Shown: positions 1 through 5,087 of the stretch, in pieces
Position numbering within the stretch: the first letter of the stretch is position 1
How the letters are laid out: each line of letters starts with the position of its first letter
Source: Coriobacteriales bacterium
Lineage (GTDB): Bacteria; Actinomycetota; Coriobacteriia; Coriobacteriales; CADBOM01
Length of the DNA stretch: 5,087 nt
NCBI GenBank assembly: GCA_017515355.1
Contig: JAFWGD010000076.1
Span: forward strand, 1-5,087
Direction: 5' to 3'
Notes under the pieces: model-generated
Told to the model about the DNA's origin: nothing
The model's input: only the letters and a program-made list of their open reading frames with translations
Database searches by the model: none
Position numbers and translations under genes: made by a program

Positions 1-926
1 GAGGCGTTGGTCCAAGAAGAGGGCGAAACCGTTGTTCCTGGAAAGCATTTTCTCGACATCGTCAAGAGCCTCCCGGATGCAGCCATCGAGTGCTATACGC
101 AAGGATCCCTCTTCAACATCGTATGCATGAATTCGAAGTTCTCTCTTGGAACCATGGAAGCTCAGGATTTTCCAGCATTCCCCGCGGTTGCGATCAATAG
201 CCAGGTTTCATTAGAGAGCAGTACCCTTTCCACTATGGTCAAAAAGGTTTCGAAGGCTGTCGCTCGCGATGAGTCCCATCTCGTTCTCACTGGCATCAAC
301 ATGACCATAGAGAGTGGTTCGCTGAAGATGGTTGCGACCGACTCCTACCGCCTTGCGGTTGCAGAGGCGCAGGTTGATCAGTCGATCGAAGATTTCTCGC
401 TGCTTATTCCCGGTTCGACATTCGACGAGATCTGCAAGCTCATTCCTGCAGGTGAGATTCTCACAATCGGCTATTCGGACAATCAAATCGTTTTCTCGTT
501 CGGATCCTCCACTTTCATTACCAGAAGGCTTGAAGGCAACTATCCCAATTACAAGCAGATAATCCCATCTGAGAAGACCATCACCGCCATCATCAACAAC
601 AAAGAGTTAAGCGATGCCATTAAAAGGGCATCGCTGGTGGTGCAGGAATATAAGCAGGTACGTCTGCTGTTCAGTGTCGAGGAGCAGAAGCTGACCATCT
701 CATCCAAAGCTGCGGACTTTGGCGGCGCGGTCGAGACGCTCGAGGCGAACATCGAGGGCGAAGATATCGAAATCGGATTCAACTTCCAATATGTGATGGA
801 CGGCCTAGCGCGATGGATACCGAGAATGTGATCTTCGAGGCAAGCAAACCTCTGCGTCCTGGCGTTTTCAGGGCAGATGGTGGCGATAACTTCTTCTACC
901 TCTCGATGCCGGTCAAGCTCGCCTAG
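1..926 (+). CDS. dnaN: DNA polymerase III beta sliding clamp, 5'-truncated by the window and frameshifted near its 3' end
   Basis: The product is the ring-shaped clamp that tethers the replicative polymerase and many repair proteins to DNA. The frame is already open at base 1, so the start lies outside the window; about 60 N-terminal residues are missing compared with the usual ~365-375. Family landmarks are visible: VVPGKHFLDIVKSLPD, ARDESHLVLTGI (start of the middle domain), ATDSYRLA, RRLEGNYPNYKQIIP and EGEDIEIGFN. As read, the frame stops at TGA 829-831 after an unrelated tail (RWIPRM). The authentic C-terminus continues one frame over: AMDTENVIFEASKPLRPG, then FFYLSMPVKLA, and TAG at 924-926. 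That tail matches the conserved C-terminal end (MPVRL-type), which in E. coli forms part of the partner-peptide pocket. The restored stop is 6 bp before recF, as expected in this operon. Identity is near certain; whether the frameshift is real is unknown. Confidence 0.95.
805..815 (+). other. apparent 1-base deletion (frameshift) in dnaN
   Basis: Codons read ATG GAC GGC CTA GCG up to 810. The conserved continuation (Ala-Met-Asp-Thr-Glu) starts only if two bases, CG 811-812, are completed to a full codon before ATG 813-815. The family pattern DGL-x-A-x-D fits a GCG GCG ATG that lost one G. There is no X-XXY-YYZ slippery heptamer here, so a programmed -1 shift is unlikely. Confidence 0.85.
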
Positions 927-932
927 TGCTTC

Positions 933-2030
933 ATGGGTCTTACATTCGACCATATCGAACTGCGGAACTTTCGAAATTATAAGGATTTCGAAAGTGGACA
1001 ATTTGAGAATCTCAACATATTCGTAGGACCCAATGGGGTGGGGAAAACCAATCTTCTCGAGGCCCTTCAGCTCATGACATCTTTGGATTCATTTAGAAAT
1101 CCAAAGTGGAATGAGCTGGTGCTTTGGGGCGAGGAGGGAGCCAGCGCGACGGCAAGGCTCGTCGAGGAGCATCGCGATATCGAGTTGCGCTTGGAAATCG
1201 CGAATAACCGCCGCCGCTATTTCCAAAACGGCAAGGGAAAGCGCCCCGCAGATTTGCGCGGCAACGTGACCACAGTCCTGTTCAACCCGGATGATCTCAA
1301 CCTCGCAAAGGGTCCTGCTTCGATTCGCCGCGATGCGATCGACCAGATGGGGGCACAGATTTCCAGCACATACTATGGGTTGCGCTCGGATTACCTCAGA
1401 GCGATAAAGGAAAAGGCTGCGCTGCTGCAAGCCGATTTCTGCGTTATTGCGATGATCGAGCCCTGGAACGAGAGCATCGCCGCTTACGGTTTGGCGTTCA
1501 TTAAGCATCGGGTTAACCTTTTCTTGGCTTTCAGGCAGAATCTGCTCGAAGTCTGCTTGGAAATCGCACCCGACCTGTTAATAGACATAGCCTATATTCC
1601 TTCTTGGATGGAAGAAGCCAAGATCAAGGAGGCTGGCTATGACCTAGATGAGTTCGCATTGGCGCTGAGAGGCAAGCTCGAGCGCTTGCTTCAGGCGGAG
1701 ATAGCGAGCAAGCGATGCCTCTGCGGTCCGCATCTGGACGACATAGAGGTCGAGATCCTCGGCCACGACGCGCGCCGGTTCGCTTCGCAGGGTCAGCAGA
1801 GATTGATATTGCTCATCTGGAAGCTCGCGGAGATGAAGACCATAGCGAAGATTTGCAATAATCAGCCATTACTGCTATTAGATGATGTAATGTCGGAACT
1901 CGATACGCAGCGGCGCAACTCGCTGCTGAGCGGAATCTATGGGAAGACGCAGACGTTCATTACCACAACGGATCTCGAATATTTCAGCGAGGACGTTTTG
2001 AGGGAAGCGAAGATCTTCAGGATCGGCTAG
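933..2030 (+). CDS. recF: DNA replication/repair protein RecF, complete (365 aa)
   Basis: RecF is an SMC-like ABC ATPase that acts with RecO and RecR to load RecA at single-strand gaps and stalled forks in the cytoplasm. All nucleotide-binding motifs are present: Walker A GPNGVGKT at residues 32-39, the ABC signature SQGQQR at 285-290, and Walker B PLLLLDD at 312-318 followed by VMSELD. The N-terminal IELRNFRNYKDF segment is typical. GPHLDD precedes the signature, where many relatives have GPHRDD. Length fits the family. The ATG at 933 is chosen because the conserved strand begins at residue 3 and it lies 6 bp after the restored dnaN stop. No clear Shine-Dalgarno is visible, so translation probably depends on coupling to dnaN. 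The gene ends with TAG, one base before the next gene's ATG. No lesion is seen. Confidence 0.97.
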   Translation: MGLTFDHIELRNFRNYKDFESGQFENLNIFVGPNGVGKTNLLEALQLMTSLDSFRNPKWNELVLWGEEGASATARLVEEHRDIELRLEIANNRRRYFQNGKGKRPADLRGNVTTVLFNPDDLNLAKGPASIRRDAIDQMGAQISSTYYGLRSDYLRAIKEKAALLQADFCVIAMIEPWNESIAAYGLAFIKHRVNLFLAFRQNLLEVCLEIAPDLLIDIAYIPSWMEEAKIKEAGYDLDEFALALRGKLERLLQAEIASKRCLCGPHLDDIEVEILGHDARRFASQGQQRLILLIWKLAEMKTIAKICNNQPLLLLDDVMSELDTQRRNSLLSGIYGKTQTFITTTDLEYFSEDVLREAKIFRIG

Positions 2031-2031
2031 C

Positions 2032-2535
2032 ATGGTGAATCTGAAGGATGGAATCAACCAGGCAATCGCAAAGAGCGCTTCGCCCAAGCTCAAGAGGGGA
2101 GTGCGGCTCAAGAACGCCTGGGAGAGTGTAGCTACCGAGACGGTGCTGGCCCACACCGACAACATCATCGACAGCCTCAAGAACGCGCACAGCCTGGTCG
2201 TCTTCGTCGATGACTCCGCTTGGGCCGCGCAGCTTTCGATGAGCAAGGAGTATTACAGGCAGTCGCTTCAGTTCGTTTTGAACGAGCCCATCGAGGATAT
2301 CTTCTTCATCGTCTCCAAGAAGGCTGGAATCCGCAAGGAATTCAAAAAGCACGCCGAGCAAAAGCCTTGGTACAAAGACGATCTCGAACCGATCCAGCTG
2401 ACCGATTCAGAACTTGAATATATACGGAAATCAGTCGATCGAGTGAAGGACGAAAAACTCAAGGAAAAGCTGTTTGAGGCTTTTGTTGCTGATTTCAAGT
2501 GGAAAAAGGGTGTAAACCTTTCAAAACAGCCTTAG
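2032..2535 (+). CDS. DUF721 / DciA-like protein (167 aa)
   Basis: This is a member of the DUF721 family found between recF and gyrB in many actinobacteria. The visible family core is a Trp-containing helix (RLKNAWESVA), a His-Thr segment (LAHTDNI), then LVVFVDDSAWAAQLSM, which matches the typical L-x-V-x-V-x-s-x-a-W-a-x-x-L pattern, and IEDIFFIVSKK. The last ~60 residues are charged and rich in Lys and Glu, and look helical or flexible. Characterised DciA proteins bind the replicative helicase DnaB and help its loading or operation; applying that role here is inference from family and position. The ATG at 2032 overlaps nothing but follows recF's TAG by one base. AGGA at 2019-2022, inside the end of recF, sits 9 bp upstream as a modest ribosome site. 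The GTG at 2035 is a possible alternative start. It ends with TAG, and no lesion is seen. Confidence 0.85.
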   Translation: MVNLKDGINQAIAKSASPKLKRGVRLKNAWESVATETVLAHTDNIIDSLKNAHSLVVFVDDSAWAAQLSMSKEYYRQSLQFVLNEPIEDIFFIVSKKAGIRKEFKKHAEQKPWYKDDLEPIQLTDSELEYIRKSVDRVKDEKLKEKLFEAFVADFKWKKGVNLSKQP

Positions 2536-2565
2536 AGCGGAAATTAGCGCCCTTTAAAAGCGAAA

Positions 2566-2602
2566 TTTTCACTGGTTTGAAAACCGTGTTATAATATTTG
2601 CA
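2566..2602 (+). promoter_or_regulatory. candidate promoter of gyrBA (extended -10)
   Basis: TGTTATAAT at 2587-2595 is a perfect extended -10 (TGn plus the consensus hexamer). The best -35 at an acceptable distance is TTTTCA at 2566-2571, a 4/6 match with an 18-bp spacer, so recognition may rest mainly on the extended -10. The predicted start is about 2602, giving a ~134-nt leader before gyrB. It lies in the only AT-rich intergenic stretch, exactly where the gyrase operon needs a promoter. Confidence 0.7.
2570..2588 (+). promoter_or_regulatory. imperfect dyad in the promoter spacer; weak terminator or operator
   Basis: CAC-t-GGTT, loop TGAA, AACC-GTG forms a 7-bp stem with one bulged T, followed by the T/A-rich TTATAATATTT. 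It could be a weak terminator of the recF-DUF721 unit, or a protein-binding dyad lying between the -35 and -10. The stem is short and the T run is broken, so either role is tentative. Confidence 0.25.
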
Positions 2603-2679
2603 TGTCAATAAACGCAGCAGATAAACGCAACCCGACGTGCTACCCCTCAGGAAAACTATCCTCAAAATTCGAAATCTAG
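2602..2679 (+). CDS. possible leaderless 25-codon leader peptide upstream of gyrB
   Basis: An ATG at 2602 lies exactly where the extended -10 (ending at 2595) predicts transcription to start, so a leaderless mRNA could begin with this codon. Leaderless translation is common in Actinobacteria. The frame runs 25 codons (begins MSINAADKRNP, ends SSKFEI) to TAG at 2677-2679, in a different frame from gyrB. The stop falls immediately after the left arm of the hairpin at 2669-2700, so a terminating ribosome would cover that arm. I recognise no homologue, and an open frame this short can easily arise by chance. Confidence 0.2.
   Translation: MSINAADKRNPTCYPSGKLSSKFEI
2608..2629 (+). repeat. 9-bp direct repeat ATAAACGCA x2, 13-bp period
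   Basis: ATAAACGCA occurs at 2608-2616 and again at 2621-2629, separated by GCAG. The pair lies just downstream of the predicted transcription start. It may be a site for a regulator that binds as a tandem dimer, or chance. It is too short to be a mobile-element trace. Confidence 0.5.
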
Positions 2680-2700
2680 GCGTTTCACGCGTGATTTCGA
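2669..2700 (+). promoter_or_regulatory. two-tier hairpin in the gyrB leader
   Basis: TCGAAATC (2669-2676) pairs perfectly with GATTTCGA (2693-2700). Inside it, GCGT (2680-2683) pairs with ACGC (2687-2690) around a TTC loop. No T run follows, so it is not a standard terminator. It ends about 25 bases before the gyrB Shine-Dalgarno and could influence mRNA stability or translation. Confidence 0.45.
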
Positions 2701-2702
2701 TG

Positions 2703-2719
2703 GCGTAGCCACGCTATGC
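2703..2719 (+). promoter_or_regulatory. second leader hairpin, just before the gyrB ribosome site
   Basis: GCGTAGC (2703-2709) pairs with GCTATGC (2713-2719) around a CAC loop, 7 bp with one G-U pair. It ends 7 bases before AGGAG. An alternative pairing GCGT (2703-2706) with ACGC (2711-2714) competes with it, and these GCGT/ACGC blocks can also pair with those inside the upstream hairpin, so mutually exclusive folds are possible. Confidence 0.35.
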
Positions 2720-2731
2720 GCGAATAGGAGA
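2720..2731 (+). promoter_or_regulatory. gyrB ribosome-binding site
   Basis: AGGAG at 2726-2730 is 5 bases before ATG 2736 and fixes that start. It lies in the 12-mer GCGAATAGGAGA, which recurs identically before gyrA. Confidence 0.85.
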
Positions 2732-2735
2732 ACCA

Positions 2736-4673
2736 ATGGCAAAAAGCTCCTCCAGCTCAACCTACAACGAGAAGAACATCCGCATTCTCGAAGGCCTGGA
2801 AGCGGTACGTCAGCGCCCTGGAATGTACATCGGCTCTACGGGTCCGCGCGGTCTGCACCACCTTGTATACGAGGTGGTAGACAATTCGGTCGACGAGGCG
2901 CTTGCGGGCTTCTGCACCAAGATCGAAGTGACCATCTACCCGGACAACTCGGTTGAGGTCATCGACAACGGCCGCGGCATCCCGGTGGGCAAGAATGCCA
3001 AGACCAAGTAATCTACGCTCGAGGTCGTCTTCACCATCCTCCACGCTGGCGGCAAGTTCGGCGATGGCGGCTACAAGGTTTCGGGAGGCTTGCACGGCGT
3101 GGGCATCTCCGTCGTCAACGCGCTCTCCGAGAAGGTCGAGGCCACCGTCTACCGCGATGGCGGAATCTATACGATGGAATTCGCCAGGGACAAGACGGTC
3201 AAGAAGATCGAGCAGATCGGCAAGTCCCAGAAGACCGGCACCACCATCCGCTTCTGGCCCGACCCTGAGATCTTCACCGAAACCACCGTCTTCGATGCCG
3301 AGATCCTTGCCACCAGGCTGCGCGAGATGGCATTTCTCAACAAGGGCCTCAAGATCATCTTCAAGGATCTGCGCGATTCCGAGGAGGAGCCCGACGTTCG
3401 CGAGTTCCAATACTCCGGCGGCATCGTCGATTACGTCAAATACCTCAACGAGGGCAAGGAAGTACTGCCTGGCCTCAGCCGTCCAATCTATTTCGAGCGA
3501 GTGGGCGAGGAGGGCGAAGTCGAGGTCGCGATGCAATGGAACACCTCGTTCAGTGGCGTGACCATGGCCTTCGCGAACAACATCCACACCACCGAGGGCG
3601 GCACTCATCTCGAGGGCTTCAAGAATGCGCTCACGCGCATCATCAACGAATACGCCAAGAGCCAGAACATGCTCAAGGAGAAGGACGACAATCTCGTCGG
3701 CGACGACGTGCGCGAGGGTCTGACCTGCGTGATCTCCTGCAAGCTCTCCAGCCCGCAGTTCGAGGGCCAGACCAAGACTAAGCTAGGCAACACCGAGATG
3801 CGCACCTTCGTGCAATCCGCGGTGACCAAGGGCCTCGCAGAATATCTCGAGGAGCACCCGAACCCGGCGAAGGAGATCGTCAAGAAGGCGCTGTCGGCTT
3901 CGAAGGCCCGCCAGGCTGCGCGCAAGGCGCGCGATCTCACGAGGCGCAAGAGCCTGCTGGAGGCTTCGACCCTTCCGGGCAAGCTCGCCGACTGCTCCGT
4001 CAAGGACGCTGCGCTCACCGAGCTCTACATCGTAGAGGGCGACTCCGCAGGCGGCTCGGCCAAGCAGGCGCGCGAGAGGTCGTTCCAGGCAATCCTGCCG
4101 CTGCGCGGCAAGATCCTCAACGTCGAGAAGGCCGGTCTGCACCGCGCTCTCTCATCCGAGACGATTAACTCGCTGATCACCGCGATTGGCACGGGCATCG
4201 GCGACGAGGAGTTCGACATCGAGAAGGCGCGCTATCACAAGATCATCATCATGACCGATGCCGATGTCGACGGCGCGCACATCCGCTGCCTGCTGCTCAC
4301 CTTCTTCTACAACCACATGCGCGACCTCATCACCGCGGGCTACATCTATATCGCGCAGCCGCCGCTGTACAGGCTCGCGATCGGCCGCAAGCACACCTAC
4401 TACTACAGCGACGAGGCGCTTGCGAAGGCGACTGCACAGCTCGATGAGAAGACCAAGTACACGATCCAGCGCTACAAGGGTCTCGGCGAGATGGACCCGG
4501 AGCAGCTTTGGGACACCACGATGTCGCCGGAGAACCGCACGCTTATACAGGTGACCATCGACGATGCCTCCGCGGCATCCAAGGCGGTCAGCGACCTTAT
4601 GGGCGATCAGGTCGAGCCGCGCAAGGAGTTCATCCAGAAGTACGCGAGGCACGTCAAGAACCTCGACATCTAA
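2736..4673 (+). CDS. gyrB: DNA gyrase subunit B, full-length frame interrupted by an in-frame TAA at codon 92
   Basis: GyrB is the ATPase subunit of the A2B2 enzyme that introduces negative supercoils ahead of replication and transcription. The frame spans 646 codons including the final stop, the normal size for GyrB without the E. coli-type insertion. ATPase motifs: EVVDNSVDEA with the catalytic-type Glu at 46 and Asn 50, DNGRGIPV at 77-84, and the GGLHGVG lid at 117-123. The transducer carries HTTEGGTH and the QTKTK lysine loop. TOPRIM: EGDSAGG with Glu 434, and DADVDG at 508-513. The tail domain has QRYKGLGEMDPEQLW from 578 and ends in KNLDI. TAA at 3009-3011 replaces codon 92, in a loop between GIPV and STLEVVFTILHAGGKF; both sides are in the same frame, so this is a single nonsense codon rather than a frameshift. 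The downstream part has no plausible start, because its first start-like codon is the Leu of the ATP lid. Codons are strongly biased, as in highly expressed genes. Confidence 0.95.
3009..3011 (+). other. premature in-frame TAA in gyrB (codon 92)
   Basis: The context is AAG ACC AAG TAA TCT ACG CTC GAG. Relatives usually carry a variable, often basic, residue here before the S-T/A-x-E-V motif. One base change from AAA (Lys), CAA or GAA would give this stop. As read, translation would end after 91 residues, before the ATP lid. Confidence 0.95.
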
Positions 4674-4706
4674 TCGCGCTCGAGCAAGGCAAACGCGTGG
4701 AATTCA

Positions 4707-4718
4707 GCGAATAGGAGA
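4707..4718 (+). promoter_or_regulatory. gyrA ribosome-binding site
   Basis: AGGAG at 4713-4717 lies 7 bases before GTG 4725 and selects this start. The surrounding GCGAATAGGAGA is identical to the gyrB site. Confidence 0.8.
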
Positions 4719-4724
4719 CAGATA

Positions 4725-5087
4725 GTGGCTGACAACACACAAGAGATGGATCTCAGCGGGAGCACGCTGCTCACTAGCGATCTTTGCGATGAGATGCGCA
4801 CGTCGTTCCTCGACTATGCGATGAGCGTCATCGTCGCGCGCGCCCTTCCAGACGTCCGCGACGGACTCAAGCCGGTTCACCGCCGCATCCTCTACGCGAT
4901 GTACGAGTCGGGCATCCGCCCGGACAAACCGCACAAGAAGTCCGCATGGACCGTCGGTGAAGTCATCGGCAAGTACCACCCGCACGGCGACTCTGCGGTC
5001 TATGACGCGATGGTTCGCCTCGCGCAGGACTTCTCGATGAAGGTTCCGCTGGTCGATGGCCACGGAAACTTCGGATCCGTCGATGGC
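4725..5087 (+). CDS. gyrA: DNA gyrase subunit A, N-terminal 121 codons (cut by window end)
   Basis: GyrA is the DNA-cleaving and religating subunit of gyrase. The GTG start is supported by the Shine-Dalgarno and by the usual short leader before MRTSFLDYAMSVIVARALPD. Further family motifs are VRDGLKPVHRRILYAMYESG, KYHPHGDSAVYD and VDGHGNFGSVDG. The frame is open to the last base, which completes a Gly codon. The catalytic Tyr (122 in E. coli) lies just past the window, so it cannot be checked. The quinolone-determining positions equivalent to E. coli Ser83 and Asp87 are Ser90 and Asp94 here, i.e. the sensitive-type residues. One oddity is KKSAW at 71-75, where the family has KKSAR (E. coli Arg68); a CGG to TGG change would explain it. 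gyrA lies 51 bp after gyrB with no visible promoter between them, so it is probably cotranscribed. Confidence 0.97.
   Translation, partial: MADNTQEMDLSGSTLLTSDLCDEMRTSFLDYAMSVIVARALPDVRDGLKPVHRRILYAMYESGIRPDKPHKKSAWTVGEVIGKYHPHGDSAVYDAMVRLAQDFSMKVPLVDGHGNFGSVDG

Noticed and set aside
805..815. Programmed ribosomal frameshift in dnaN
   Set aside because: The site CCTAGCGCGATGG lacks a slippery heptamer, I see no convincing downstream stem, and sliding-clamp genes are not generally known to use one.
2577..2595. TTGAAA (2577-2582) as the -35 of the gyrB promoter
   Set aside because: Only 7 bp separate it from TATAAT, far too short for a sigma-70-type promoter.
2536..2735. Origin elements (DnaA boxes) or a known riboswitch in the intergenic region
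   Set aside because: No TTATCCACA-like boxes are visible and no known riboswitch core was recognised; the origin in this gene order normally lies next to dnaA, outside this window.
3009..3011. TAA reassigned to a sense codon in this organism
   Set aside because: gyrB itself ends with TAA (4671-4673) exactly after the family-typical KNLDI terminus, and no other conserved frame in the window contains an internal TAA. One site is not enough to propose a new code.
2953..3561. 202-codon + strand frame overlapping gyrB
   Set aside because: Its Ser/Arg/Pro-rich translation is typical of an off-frame reading of a GC-rich gene; the true gyrB motifs are in another frame.
2757..3608. 283-codon open frame on the minus strand across gyrB, bridging the TAA
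   Set aside because: It is the antisense shadow of a codon-biased, GC-rich gene: low-complexity Leu/Asp/Val/Ala composition, no recognisable domain and no ribosome site. Its passage over the TAA is coincidental.
2736..4673. gyrB split into two separately translated proteins
   Set aside because: The stop lies inside the ATPase domain before the ATP lid, no Shine-Dalgarno or credible start follows it, and the first start-like codon (TTG 3090) is the Leu of the conserved GGLHGVG motif.

Overview
The window holds the conserved dnaN - recF - DUF721 (DciA-like) - gyrB - gyrA block that usually sits just downstream of dnaA and the chromosomal origin. All genes are on the + strand. This gene order, with a DUF721 gene between recF and gyrB, is typical of Actinobacteria. 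GyrB ends in Asn-Leu-Asp-Ile, gyrA starts with GTG, and GC content is moderate rather than very high. I therefore favour a Coriobacteriia-like actinobacterium; this placement is inference from gene order and protein flavour, not a database match.

Layout: 1-926 is the 3' part of dnaN (sliding clamp), with an apparent one-base deletion near 808-813 that puts the last ~38 codons in another frame. 933-2030 is an intact recF. 2032-2535 is an intact DUF721/DciA-like gene one base after recF. 2536-2735 is the only real intergenic region (200 bp). It carries a perfect extended -10 promoter, a 9-bp direct repeat, a possible leaderless 25-codon mini-ORF whose ATG falls on the predicted +1, two hairpins, and a strong Shine-Dalgarno site. 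2736-4673 is gyrB, full length and well conserved, but interrupted by an in-frame TAA at codon 92. 4725-5087 is the first 121 codons of gyrA, cut by the window edge.

Functionally, the first three genes serve replication and repair: the clamp, the gap-repair mediator, and a probable DnaB-helicase partner. They look like one tightly packed transcription unit. gyrB-gyrA form a second unit with its own promoter, encode the two subunits of DNA gyrase, and show visibly stronger codon bias.

The main oddities are the lesions in two normally essential genes (dnaN frameshift, gyrB nonsense codon) plus a change at a normally conserved Arg in gyrA, while recF and DUF721 are open. The simplest explanation is sequencing or assembly error, but the gyrB leader and the TAA are worth checking. 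I see no mobile element, CRISPR array, RNA gene or wholly new gene system here.
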